Source: Pseudomonas putida
Lineage (GTDB): Bacteria; Pseudomonadota; Gammaproteobacteria; Pseudomonadales; Pseudomonadaceae
Direction of reading: 5' to 3'
Length of the DNA stretch: 40,787 nucleotides
NCBI RefSeq assembly: GCF_028682175.1
Contig: NZ_JANHKS010000048.1
Coordinates: 1-40,787 of the forward strand
Both the position numbers and the translations under genes were made by a program. The notes under the pieces were generated by a model, which was not told the origin of the DNA, made no database searches, and saw only the letters and a program-made list of their open reading frames with translations. This document shows positions 8,572-16,299 of the stretch, one piece after another; the first letter of the stretch is position 1, and every line of letters starts with the position of its first letter.

Positions 8572-8847
8572 TTACGGATTGACGCTGTCTTTCAGGAACT
8601 TGCCCGGCTTGAACGCAACGGTGTTGCTGGCCTTGATTTTCACCGGCTCGCCGGTCTGTGGGTTTTTACCTGTGCGTGCGCCGCGATGGCGTTGCAGGAA
8701 GGTGCCAAAGCCAACCAGCGTCACACTGTCCTTCTTGTGCAAGGCGTTGGTGATTTCATCCAGGACGGCGTTGAGGACACGATTGGCTTGTTCTTTGGTG
8801 AGATCTGCTTTTTCAGCAATAGCGGCTGCGAGTTCTGGTTTACGCAT
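8572..8847 (-). CDS. hupA: Nucleoid-associated DNA-binding protein HU
   Basis: The 91-residue protein is a full-length HU/IHF-family histone-like protein. The N-terminal helices (RKPELAAAIAEKADLTKEQANRVLNAVLDEI) form the dimer body. GFGTFLQRHRGARTGKNPQTGEPVKI holds the DNA-bending beta arms and the family signature, ending in FKPGKFLKDSV. It binds DNA without strong sequence preference and compacts and bends it. Pseudomonads have several HU paralogues; the position beside the rubredoxin genes corresponds to the copy called hupA in P. putida. It has its own terminator, and about 190 bases upstream are free for a promoter that I could not pin down. Confidence 0.92.
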   Translation of the reverse strand: MRKPELAAAIAEKADLTKEQANRVLNAVLDEITNALHKKDSVTLVGFGTFLQRHRGARTGKNPQTGEPVKIKASNTVAFKPGKFLKDSVNP

Positions 8848-9037
8848 ATGAAGCCTCTTTTACGGTTTTTTGTTTTTATGTCCCGTGCAGCCCTTCCAGG
8901 GGCAGCGAGCAGGTGCCGCAACGGCTCTACGTAGCGGCAGACCGCAATGAGGATGGCATGGCGCCGATTCCGACGCCAGTGCGTGAGCGACGTTTGTATC
9001 AACAAAAACGTGCCTTATCCGACAGAACGACAGTTAT

Positions 9038-10186
9038 TTACGCCAGCAGCGGCGGCAGCGCCTTGTTCAGGGCCAGTTTCTCCATCACCGCCGCGCCTGT
9101 CAGGGCGTATCCCAGGAGGCTTCCGTCAGCGGCGTGGCACAGCGCCTTGATGTCCGCGCCCTGCCCTTCGACTGTCCATACGCCTTCCATGCCCTTGGGC
9201 ACGGGGGAGACAACCAGCGGGCACACCGGGGTTTTCACGGTGATCGGCATCGGGCCGTATTTGACGGCGGTCGGCGTGCCCGCCAGGGTTTGCGCCAGCG
9301 CCCGGGCGCAGCTCATCAGCGGCATCACGTACAACAGGTTCAGGCCATCGACCTCGGCGCAGTCACCAAGCGCGTAGATATTGGCGTGAGAGGTTTTCAG
9401 GTGACGGTCCACCACCACGCCCCGGCCCGTCTCAAGGCCGGCAGCGGCGGCCAGATCGACGCGCGGGCGCAGGCCGATGGCCGAGACCACCAGATCGCAC
9501 TCGATCACCTGGCCATCGGAGAGATGCGCCTCAAGGCCATCTTCACGGCGCGAAAGTCGCGTCAGCACCGGCCCCAGATGGAATCGCGCGCCCAAGCCTT
9601 CGAGCCCGGCCTGCACCGCCGCTGCGGCTGCAGGATGCAACAGCGTCGGCATCACCTGCTCACAGGGCGCGACCAGATCCACCTCATGCCCGCCGACGAT
9701 CAGGTCATTGGCGAACTCGCAGCCGATCAGGCCCACGCCCAGGATCAGTACCCGGCGCTTGCCTGCCGCCGCCGCGCGAAAGCGGGCGTAGTCTTCCAGA
9801 TCGTTGATCGGGAAGATCGCATCGCCGGCGTCGCCCTCCACCGGCACGCTTACCGTTTGCGCGCCCCAGGCCAGGATCAGGTCGCGATAGTGCACCGCTT
9901 CCTCGCCGATCCACAGGCGCTTGTGGCCAGGGTCGATGCCGCTGACCCGGGTGTGGGTGCGCACTTCGGCGTTCAGTTGCTCGGCCATGGTGCCGGGTTC
10001 GGCCATGCTCAGGCCGTCGGCATCCTTGTTCTTGCCAAAGCCGGTGGAGAGCATGGGTTTGGAGTAGGAACGCCCGTCATCGGCGGTGATCAGCAGCAGC
10101 GGCGTTTGGCCATCGAGCTTGCGAAATTCCCGGGCCAGGTTGTAGCCCGCAAGGCCAGTACCGACAATCACCACAGGTGCGTTCAT
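9038..10186 (-). CDS. Rubredoxin-NAD(+) reductase
   Basis: The 382-residue protein is a FAD-dependent pyridine nucleotide-disulphide-type oxidoreductase that passes electrons from NADH to rubredoxin. The N-terminal FAD motif is VVIVGTGLAGYNLAREF (glycines at 9-14). A second Rossmann motif for NADH, LILGVGLIGCEFANDL, lies mid-protein, and the second FAD contact YALGDCAEV near the C-terminus. There is no redox-active CxxxxC pair, as expected for the rubredoxin/ferredoxin reductase class. The rubredoxin gene ends 34 bases upstream on the same strand, so the two are surely one transcript. In alkane degraders this pair feeds alkane hydroxylase. No hydroxylase is present here, so a role in oxidative-stress electron transfer is equally possible. 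Confidence 0.92.
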   Translation of the reverse strand: MNAPVVIVGTGLAGYNLAREFRKLDGQTPLLLITADDGRSYSKPMLSTGFGKNKDADGLSMAEPGTMAEQLNAEVRTHTRVSGIDPGHKRLWIGEEAVHYRDLILAWGAQTVSVPVEGDAGDAIFPINDLEDYARFRAAAAGKRRVLILGVGLIGCEFANDLIVGGHEVDLVAPCEQVMPTLLHPAAAAAVQAGLEGLGARFHLGPVLTRLSRREDGLEAHLSDGQVIECDLVVSAIGLRPRVDLAAAAGLETGRGVVVDRHLKTSHANIYALGDCAEVDGLNLLYVMPLMSCARALAQTLAGTPTAVKYGPMPITVKTPVCPLVVSPVPKGMEGVWTVEGQGADIKALCHAADGSLLGYALTGAAVMEKLALNKALPPLLA

Positions 10187-10220
10187 TCATTTCTCCTTGA
10201 GTCGTTTGGGGAATGGCGGA

Positions 10221-10388
10221 TCAGGCGATTTCGATCATTTCGAAGTCCATCTTGCCTACGCCGCAGTCCGGGCAGAGCCAGTCTTCGGGTACGTCTTCCC
10301 AGCGGGTGCCCGGCGCGATGCCGTCATCAGGCCAGCCATCGGCTTCGTTGTAGATCAGGCCACAGACAATGCATTGCCACTTTTTCAT
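10221..10388 (-). CDS. rubA: Rubredoxin
   Basis: The ATG at 10388 gives a 55-residue protein of typical rubredoxin size; an upstream extension to 10457 adds unrelated residues. The four iron ligands are the two cysteine pairs CIVCG (near residue 6) and CPDCG (near residue 39), which hold one iron in a tetrahedral FeS4 site. WPDDGIAPGTRWEDVPEDW between them is the family core. It is the electron carrier partner of the reductase encoded next to it. Confidence 0.96.
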   Translation of the reverse strand: MKKWQCIVCGLIYNEADGWPDDGIAPGTRWEDVPEDWLCPDCGVGKMDFEMIEIA

Positions 10389-10592
10389 GGTTCGGTTCTC
10401 TCGTTTTCCAAGGCTAAACGTGCCCGGCCGCCGCGCTGTGCTCGCGCAGGTTTTCAACCGGGTCAGGGCGTTTTACTGATCGGGGGGCGATGACGCAAGT
10501 TTCATTGACGCCAAAGCCGCGTCCCGGCTTCAAGTGAGGCCCTGCAATCATGCTAAGCTCGCCGCCTCGATTACTGCCAATGTTTGCTCACT

Positions 10593-11168
10593 GTGATCCA
10601 GCAAAATCCTGCAAGTCCGACGCCCCGATGGCTGCTGCGCGATGAACTGACGCAAGCGCCCGAACCTGTCGTCCTCGAGTGGCTGTTCCACGAAGACTCC
10701 CTGACCCGCCGCCTGACCCGCCTGTCCCACGATGGCTTCAGCGTCGCGCCGCAGTTCGAAGGCTGGCAGACCTTGCGCGCCGATGAGTGCAGCGCCTTGC
10801 AGTTGCCCGAAGGCAGCGAGGGTTGGGTGCGCGAGGTATACCTGCAAGGCCACGGCCAGAAGTGGGTGTTCGCCCGCAGTGTGGCCGGCCGCCAGGCGCT
10901 GGAACACGACGGCCTGCACATGGATGAGCTGGGCACCCGCTCACTGGGCGAGCTGCTGTTCAGCGACCGCGCCTTCACCCGCGGCCCGTTGCAGATCTGC
11001 CAGTACCCGCAAGAATGGCTGCCGAACGCCGATACCGCGCACGGCCTGTGGGGGCGCCGGTCGTGCTTTACCCGTGGTGGCTTGAGCATTCTGGTGGCCG
11101 AGGTGTTTCTGCCCACCGTCTGGCACGCCATCGATCAAGCCGCCGACTTCAACAAGGAGCGTCACTGA
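10593..11168 (+). CDS. ubiC: Chorismate pyruvate-lyase UbiC
   Basis: UbiC cleaves chorismate to 4-hydroxybenzoate and pyruvate, the first committed step of ubiquinone synthesis, in the cytosol. The protein shows the UbiC core: EWLFHEDSLTRRLTRLS near the N-terminus, WVREVYLQGHGQKWVFARSV, LGTRSLGELLFSD, and the GLWGRRSCF element followed by ILVAEVFLP. The start is uncertain: a GTG at 10593 (191 residues) and a TTG at 10584 (194 residues) are in frame, and neither has a convincing ribosome-binding site. The stop codon overlaps the ubiA ATG by one base, so ubiC-ubiA is an operon feeding its product straight to the next enzyme. Confidence 0.93.
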   Translation: MIQQNPASPTPRWLLRDELTQAPEPVVLEWLFHEDSLTRRLTRLSHDGFSVAPQFEGWQTLRADECSALQLPEGSEGWVREVYLQGHGQKWVFARSVAGRQALEHDGLHMDELGTRSLGELLFSDRAFTRGPLQICQYPQEWLPNADTAHGLWGRRSCFTRGGLSILVAEVFLPTVWHAIDQAADFNKERH

Positions 11169-12058
11169 TGTACCTGTCGCTGCTCAAGTCCCTGAACCGC
11201 CTGCACCCACGCACCTGGGACTTCATTCAACTGACCCGCGTCGATAAACCCATCGGCATCTACCTGCTGCTGTGGCCGACGCTGTGGGCCTTGTGGATCG
11301 CGGGCAAGGGTTCGCCGTCGCTGGGCAATGTGCTGATTTTCGTGATCGGCGTGTTCCTGATGCGTGCCGCTGGCTGCGTCATCAACGATTTTGCCGACCG
11401 CAAGGTCGATGGCCACGTCAAACGCACCGAGCAGCGCCCGCTGGTGAGCGGCAAGGTCACTTCCAGGGAAGCGCTGACGCTGTTCGCGGTGCTGGTGGGG
11501 CTGAGCTTCGCGCTGGTACTGCTGACCAACGCCACGACAGTCTGGCTGTCATTCGGCGGCCTGGCGCTGGCCGCGACTTACCCCTTCATGAAGCGCTACA
11601 CCTATTACCCGCAGGTGGTGCTGGGCGCTGCGTTCTCCTGGGGCATGCCGATGGCGTTCACCGCCGAGACCGGCAACCTGCCCGCCGCCGCCTGGCTGCT
11701 GTACATCGCCAACCTGCTGTGGACGGTGGGCTACGACACCTACTACGCGATGACCGACCGCGAGGACGACCTGAAGATCGGTGTGAAGTCCACCGCTGTG
11801 CTGTTCGGCGATGCCGACCGCGTGATCATCCTGACCCTGCAATGCCTGGCGCTGTTCTGCCTGATGTTGGCCGGTTCGCGCTTCGAGCTTGGGCTGTATT
11901 TCTTCCTCGGCCTTCTGGTGGCGGCCGGTTGCTTCGCCTGGGAGTTCTGGTCCACACGCAGCAAGGATCCACAGGCCTGCTTCAAGGCATTCCTGCATAA
12001 CCATTGGGCGGGACTGGCGATTTTCGTGGGGATCGTGCTGGACTATTGGTTGAGGTAA
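11168..12058 (+). CDS. ubiA: 4-hydroxybenzoate octaprenyltransferase UbiA
   Basis: The 296-residue inner-membrane protein attaches the polyprenyl chain to 4-hydroxybenzoate, the second step of ubiquinone synthesis. The two Asp-rich Mg-diphosphate sites are visible: NDFADRKVD (N73, D74, D77, D81) and DTYYAMTDREDD (D190, D197, D200-D201). Several hydrophobic helices lie between and after them (about 53-70, 103-138, 172-188, 216-295). The ATG at 11168 is preceded by AAGGAG at 11154-11159 with good spacing, and overlaps the ubiC stop (TGATG). Longer in-frame readings inside ubiC are not needed. Confidence 0.96.
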   Translation: MYLSLLKSLNRLHPRTWDFIQLTRVDKPIGIYLLLWPTLWALWIAGKGSPSLGNVLIFVIGVFLMRAAGCVINDFADRKVDGHVKRTEQRPLVSGKVTSREALTLFAVLVGLSFALVLLTNATTVWLSFGGLALAATYPFMKRYTYYPQVVLGAAFSWGMPMAFTAETGNLPAAAWLLYIANLLWTVGYDTYYAMTDREDDLKIGVKSTAVLFGDADRVIILTLQCLALFCLMLAGSRFELGLYFFLGLLVAAGCFAWEFWSTRSKDPQACFKAFLHNHWAGLAIFVGIVLDYWLR

Positions 12059-12065
12059 AGCGGTG

Positions 12066-12092
12066 GTTGCGCTGACCGCAGGCCAGCGCAAC
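12066..12092. terminator. Hairpin between convergent ubiA and COG4315 gene
   Basis: A perfect 9-bp stem (GTTGCGCTG / CAGCGCAAC) with a 9-base loop lies in the 47-base gap between the two convergent stop codons. There is no T run on either strand, so termination by this hairpin is plausible but not certain. Confidence 0.45.
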
Positions 12093-12105
12093 GTCAGCCC
12101 CTAGT

Positions 12106-12483
12106 TCAAGGTTTGGCAACGTGCCAGACGCCGCCCTTGCCGTCGCCGGTCTTGTCACCGGCCTTGTCTTCCTTATAGGTGTACAGCGGCTTGCCTTTAT
12201 AGACCCACTGCGAGGCACCGTCGTCGCGCTTGATGATGGTCCAGTCGCCTTCGGCCTTGTCTTCGGCACCGGCCTTGAGCGGCGGCCAGTTGGTTGCGCA
12301 CTGGTCATTGCAGACCGACTTGCCGGCCGAGGTGTCCTTGTCGAAGGTGTAGAGCGTCATGCCATGGTGGTCGGTCAGTACGCCGTCCTTTTCCATCGCC
12401 TGATGATGAGCGAAGGCCAGGCTGGACGATACCAGCGCGGCAGCGCCCAAGAGACCCATAACAGCAGTGGAAATTCTAGCCAT
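12106..12483 (-). CDS. Small exported protein of the COG4315 / secreted-repeat (PF03640-like) family
   Basis: The ATG at 12483 gives 125 residues with a clear signal peptide (MARISTAVMGLLGAAALVSSSLAFA, cleavage about residue 25). The mature part carries two copies of the family pattern Yx(F/Y)xxD: LYTFDKD near residues 44-50 and LYTYKED near 99-105. A CNDQCATNWPPL stretch between them holds the conserved Cys pair and Trp-Pro-Pro. Such proteins are periplasmic and of unknown function; despite the usual lipoprotein label I see no lipobox cysteine. It is divergent from phoB. Confidence 0.88.
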   Translation of the reverse strand: MARISTAVMGLLGAAALVSSSLAFAHHQAMEKDGVLTDHHGMTLYTFDKDTSAGKSVCNDQCATNWPPLKAGAEDKAEGDWTIIKRDDGASQWVYKGKPLYTYKEDKAGDKTGDGKGGVWHVAKP

Positions 12484-12583
12484 AGGTACATCCTCTTCTT
12501 GTTGATCCAGGGTGGGACAATCTTTGTGGGACAAGACCACAAGCGTAGCTCTGGACCGGACATAACGCCCGTGGCCAACTAAC

Positions 12584-12617
12584 CTGTCACACGACTGCAA
12601 TAATTCCGTTATCTAAT
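12584..12617 (+). promoter_or_regulatory. Pho box and promoter of phoB
   Basis: CTGTCAC (12584-12590), four bases, then CTGCAAT (12595-12601) match the 7-4-7 PhoB binding pattern CTGTCAT-N4-CTGTCAT. A third half-site, CCGTTAT (12606-12612), continues the 11-base period. Exactly ten bases after the second half-site comes a good -10, TCTAAT (12612-12617). No -35 is needed at PhoB-activated promoters. This supports PhoB autoregulation. Confidence 0.8.
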
Positions 12618-12654
12618 GCGCCCCAAGACAGTTAAATGACATGAGGTTCGAGGC

Positions 12655-13344
12655 ATGGTTGGCAGGAGCATTCTGATCGTCGACGACGAAGCGCCCATTC
12701 GCGAAATGATCGCCGTTGCGCTGGAAATGGCTGGCTATGACTGCATGGAGGCGGAGAACTCTCAACAGGCCCACGCCGTCATCGTCGACCGCAAACCCGA
12801 CCTGATCCTGCTCGACTGGATGCTGCCCGGCACGTCGGGCATCGAGCTGGCCCGCCGCCTGAAGCGCGACGAGCTGACCGGTGACATCCCGATCATCATG
12901 CTCACGGCCAAGGGTGAGGAAGACAACAAGATCCAGGGTCTTGAAGTCGGCGCCGATGACTACATCACCAAACCATTCTCTCCTCGCGAGCTGGTCGCAC
13001 GCCTCAAGGCCGTGCTGCGCCGCGCTGGCCCCAACGATGGCGAATCGCCAATCGAAGTCGGCGGCCTGCTGCTGGACCCGATCAGCCACCGCGTGACCAT
13101 CGACGGCAAACCTGCCGAGATGGGCCCGACCGAATACCGCCTGCTGCAGTTCTTCATGACTCACCAGGAACGCGCCTACACCCGCGGGCAGTTGCTGGAC
13201 CAGGTCTGGGGCGGCAACGTCTACGTCGAAGAGCGCACCGTTGATGTACACATTCGTCGCCTGCGTAAAGCACTCGGTGATGCCTACGAAAATCTGGTAC
13301 AAACCGTCCGCGGTACTGGCTACCGTTTTTCCACCAAAAGCTGA
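12655..13344 (+). CDS. phoB: Phosphate regulon response regulator PhoB
   Basis: The 229-residue protein has a receiver domain (1-120) and an OmpR/PhoB winged-helix DNA-binding domain (about 130-229). The phosphorylation pocket is intact: D10 and D11, phospho-acceptor D54 (LLDWMLPG), T84 and K106. In the effector domain RTVDVHIRRLRKALG is the recognition helix and RGTGYRF the wing. Phosphorylated by PhoR, it activates phosphate-starvation genes through Pho boxes, including one in front of this gene. A GAGG-type ribosome-binding site precedes the ATG. phoR follows 48 bases downstream. Confidence 0.97.
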   Translation: MVGRSILIVDDEAPIREMIAVALEMAGYDCMEAENSQQAHAVIVDRKPDLILLDWMLPGTSGIELARRLKRDELTGDIPIIMLTAKGEEDNKIQGLEVGADDYITKPFSPRELVARLKAVLRRAGPNDGESPIEVGGLLLDPISHRVTIDGKPAEMGPTEYRLLQFFMTHQERAYTRGQLLDQVWGGNVYVEERTVDVHIRRLRKALGDAYENLVQTVRGTGYRFSTKS

Positions 13345-13392
13345 GACAGCTTTTGGGAGCGAATCCGTTCGCTGAAGACAAGGACGCGTTAA

Positions 13393-14694
13393 TTGAACCA
13401 CAACTGGCATGGCACCCTGATCCGCCATCTGCTGCTGTTGATTACAGTCTCGCTGCTGGCGGGCCTGGTCAGCGGCCATTACGGCTGGTGCCTGACAATC
13501 GGCCTGGGCTTTTACCTGGCCTGGACCCTCAAACAGCTGATGCGCCTGCATCACTGGCTGCGCCATCACAAGCCTGACGAGCCGCCACCGGATGGATACG
13601 GCCTGTGGGGCGAAGTCTTCGACAGCATCTATCACCTGCAACGCCGCGACCAGCGCGTGCGAGGCCGCCTGCAGGCAGTCATCGACCGTGTTCAGGAATC
13701 CACCGCAGCGCTCAAAGACGCAGTCATCATGCTCGACAGCGAGGGCAACCTGGAGTGGTGGAACCGCGCCGCTGAAACCCTGCTGGGCCTCAAGACGCCC
13801 CAGGACAGCGGCCAGCCGGTGACCAACCTGGTGCGCCATCCGCGCTTCAAGGAATACTTCGAACAAGGCAGTTACGCCGAGCCGCTTGAGATCCCCTCCC
13901 CGGTCAACGACCGCCTGCGCATCCAGATGCTGATTACCCGCTACGGCAACAATGAGCACCTGATGCTGGTGCGCGATGTGACCCGCCTGTATCAGCTTGA
14001 GCAGATGCGCAAGGATTTCGTCGCCAACGTGTCCCACGAACTGCGCACGCCGTTGACCGTGATCTGCGGGTACTTGGAGACGCTGCTGGACAACGTGGAC
14101 GAGATCAACCCGCGCTGGGCCCGCGCGCTGCAACAGATGCAGCAGCAAGGCGGGCGCATGCAGACGCTACTCAATGACTTGTTGCTGCTGGCCAAGCTTG
14201 AAGCCACCGACTACCCCTCCGACAACCAGCCCATCGCGGTACCGGCCCTGCTACAGAGCATCGCCGCCGACGCGCAGGCGCTGTCGGGCAGCAAGAATCA
14301 GAAGATCACGCTGGATATCGATAGCGACACGAACCTCAAGGGCAGTGAAGCGGAACTGCGCAGCGCGTTCTCCAACCTGATCTTCAACGCGGTGAAATAC
14401 ACCCAGGCAGAAGGCCAGATCCGCATCCGCTGGTGGGTAGACGGCCGGGGCGCGCACCTGAGCGTGCAGGACTCCGGGATAGGCATTGACCCCAAACACA
14501 TTCCCCGCCTGACCGAGCGTTTCTATCGGGTGGACTCCAGCCGCGCCTCCAACACCGGTGGCACGGGGCTGGGCCTTGCGATCGTCAAGCACGTGCTGTT
14601 GCGCCACCGTGGCTCGCTTGAGATCAACAGCGTGCAGGGCAAAGGCAGTGTGTTTATCTGCAACTTTGCCCCGGTACAGATGACCAAGGCCTAG
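13393..14694 (+). CDS. phoR: Phosphate regulon sensor histidine kinase PhoR
   Basis: The 433-residue inner-membrane kinase begins with a TTG codon at 13393, preceded by AAGGA at 13380-13384; no ATG lies nearby in frame. Two membrane helices (about 9-27 and 31-47) with almost no periplasmic loop match PhoR, which senses phosphate indirectly through PstSCAB-PhoU. A PAS domain (about 95-195, AVIMLDSEGNLEWWNRAAETLLGL) is followed by the HisKA helix with phospho-accepting H215 (NVSHELRTPL) and an ATPase domain with N box (FSNLIFNAVKYT), DSGIGID, and GGTGLGLAIVKH. Under low phosphate it phosphorylates PhoB; under high phosphate, with PhoU, it dephosphorylates it. Confidence 0.96.
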   Translation: MNHNWHGTLIRHLLLLITVSLLAGLVSGHYGWCLTIGLGFYLAWTLKQLMRLHHWLRHHKPDEPPPDGYGLWGEVFDSIYHLQRRDQRVRGRLQAVIDRVQESTAALKDAVIMLDSEGNLEWWNRAAETLLGLKTPQDSGQPVTNLVRHPRFKEYFEQGSYAEPLEIPSPVNDRLRIQMLITRYGNNEHLMLVRDVTRLYQLEQMRKDFVANVSHELRTPLTVICGYLETLLDNVDEINPRWARALQQMQQQGGRMQTLLNDLLLLAKLEATDYPSDNQPIAVPALLQSIAADAQALSGSKNQKITLDIDSDTNLKGSEAELRSAFSNLIFNAVKYTQAEGQIRIRWWVDGRGAHLSVQDSGIGIDPKHIPRLTERFYRVDSSRASNTGGTGLGLAIVKHVLLRHRGSLEINSVQGKGSVFICNFAPVQMTKA

Positions 14695-14793
14695 TAAAGG
14701 CGGCAGATAGCCGCTAAATTGGCCCGCTTATGCCCTCCATTTGTGAGGGTTTATTTCATCCCTGCACTTATACGGAACCTGCAAAACTCCATC

Positions 14794-16134
14794 ATGGACC
14801 CTTCCCCTGGTATTAGCCTGGCTTCAATTTTCGCCGACTTCGGCATGATTCTCTTCGCAATGATCCTGGTCCTGCTCAACGGTTTCTTCGTTGCGGCAGA
14901 GTTCGCCATGGTCAAACTGCGCGCCACACGCGTGGAGTCCATCGCCGACAAGAACGGCTGGCGCGGCCGCATCCTGCGCACGGTTCACAGCCAGCTCGAC
15001 GCTTACCTGTCGGCCTGTCAGCTGGGTATCACCCTGGCCTCGCTGGGCCTTGGCTGGGTCGGTGAACCGGCCTTCGCCCACCTGCTGGCACCGCTTCTGG
15101 AAGCTGTCGGCATCGGCTCGCCGGAAGTCATCAAGGGCGTGTCGTTCTTCTCCGCCTTCTTCGTGATCTCCTACCTGCACATCGTGGTCGGCGAGCTGGC
15201 GCCCAAGTCCTGGGCCATCCGCAAACCCGAGCTGCTGTCGCTGTGGACGGCGGTGCCGCTGTACCTGTTCTACTGGGTCATGTACCCGGCGATCTACCTG
15301 CTCAACGCCAGCGCCAACGGCATCCTGCGCATTGCCGGCCAGGGCGAGCCTGGCCCGCATCACGAGCACCATTACAGCCGCGAAGAACTGAAACTGATTC
15401 TGCACTCGAGCCGTGGCCAGGACCCGAGCGACCAGGGCATGCGCGTGCTGGCCTCGGCCGTGGAAATGGGCGAGCTCGAAGTGGTGGACTGGGCCAACTC
15501 CCGGGAAGACCTCGTTACCCTGGATTCCAACGCGCCGCTGAAAGAAATTCTTGCGCTGTTCCGCCGCCACAAATTCAGCCGTTACCCGGTGTACGACGCA
15601 AAAAGCGGCGAGTTCGAAGGCATTCTGCACATCAAGGACCTGTTGCTGGAGCTGGCGGCGCTGGATCACATTCCTGAATCCTTCAACCTCGCCGAACTGA
15701 TTCGCCCGGTTGAGCGCGTGTCCAAGCACATGCCGCTGTCGCGCCTGCTGGAGCAGTTCCGCCAGGGTGGCGCGCACTTCGCGCTGGTCGAGGAAGCCGA
15801 CGGCAAGGTCATCGGCTACCTGACCATGGAAGACGTGCTGGAAGTGCTGGTCGGCGACATCCAGGACGAACACCGCAAGGCCGAGCGCGGCATCCTCGCC
15901 TACCAGCCCGGCAAACTGCTGGTACGGGGCGACACGCCGCTGTTCAAGGTCGAACGCCTGTTGGGCATCGATCTGGACCACGTCGAAGCCGAAACCCTGG
16001 CAGGCCTGATCTACGACAGCCTCAAGCGCGTGCCTGAGGAAGAGGAAGTGATGGAAGTCGAAGGGCTGCGCATCATCATCAAAAAGATGAAAGGCCCGAA
16101 GATCGTGCTGGCGAAGGTTTTGAAGCTGGATTGA
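14794..16134 (+). CDS. CNNM/CorC-type (hemolysin-family) membrane protein with CBS domains
   Basis: From the ATG at 14794 the protein has 446 residues, the usual size; in-frame GTG and TTG codons upstream (14743, 14719) are possible but less likely. It has an N-terminal DUF21/CNNM transmembrane region (about 14-205, with NGFFVAAEFAMVKLRATRV), a tandem CBS pair (about 215-340, FSRYPVYD and VIGYLTMEDVLEVLVGDIQDE), and a C-terminal CorC/HlyC domain (about 355-440). Relatives are linked to magnesium or cobalt export and divalent-ion homeostasis; the old name hemolysin is misleading. It lies downstream of phoR after a 99-base gap. Substrate is not deducible. Confidence 0.9.
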   Translation: MDPSPGISLASIFADFGMILFAMILVLLNGFFVAAEFAMVKLRATRVESIADKNGWRGRILRTVHSQLDAYLSACQLGITLASLGLGWVGEPAFAHLLAPLLEAVGIGSPEVIKGVSFFSAFFVISYLHIVVGELAPKSWAIRKPELLSLWTAVPLYLFYWVMYPAIYLLNASANGILRIAGQGEPGPHHEHHYSREELKLILHSSRGQDPSDQGMRVLASAVEMGELEVVDWANSREDLVTLDSNAPLKEILALFRRHKFSRYPVYDAKSGEFEGILHIKDLLLELAALDHIPESFNLAELIRPVERVSKHMPLSRLLEQFRQGGAHFALVEEADGKVIGYLTMEDVLEVLVGDIQDEHRKAERGILAYQPGKLLVRGDTPLFKVERLLGIDLDHVEAETLAGLIYDSLKRVPEEEEVMEVEGLRIIIKKMKGPKIVLAKVLKLD

Positions 16135-16149
16135 TCCACCAGACGCCGT

Positions 16150-16259
16150 GATCGTTCCCACGCTCCGCGTGGGAATGCATCCCACGACGCTCTGCGTCGG
16201 CCAGCCATCGGACGCGGAGCGTCCGGGGCGGCGTTACCACGCAGAGCGTGGGAATGATC
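16150..16259. repeat. Composite nested palindrome (GTTCCCACGCTC type)
   Basis: The outer arms, GATCGTTCCCACGCTCCGCG... at 16150 and its near-complement ending at 16259, pair over 23 bases with two mismatches. An inner pair, GACGCTCTGCGTC and GACGCGGAGCGTC, forms a second 13-base stem with one mismatch. The whole 110 bases sits between convergent genes, so it could form a branched cruciform or terminate transcription from both sides. It is a different sequence family from the other palindromes here; I recognise the GTTCCCACGC(T)C motif as a common Pseudomonas intergenic repeat. Confidence 0.85.
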
Positions 16260-16270
16260 AGCACCTCCGT

Positions 16271-16292
16271 CGCGGGCAAGCGCGCTCCCACA
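16271..16292. repeat. Single REP half-element
   Basis: GCGGGCAAGCGCGCTCCCAC is one arm of the GTAGGAG/GTGGGAG...GCTTGC REP family, without a partner. It lies immediately before the stop codon of the M23 peptidase gene. Confidence 0.6.
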
Positions 16293-16299
16293 GGTGCAA

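Noticed and set aside
14824..16185. 453-codon open frame antisense to the CNNM/CorC gene
   Set aside because: No family resemblance; it overlaps a fully supported gene and extends into the palindrome at 16150.
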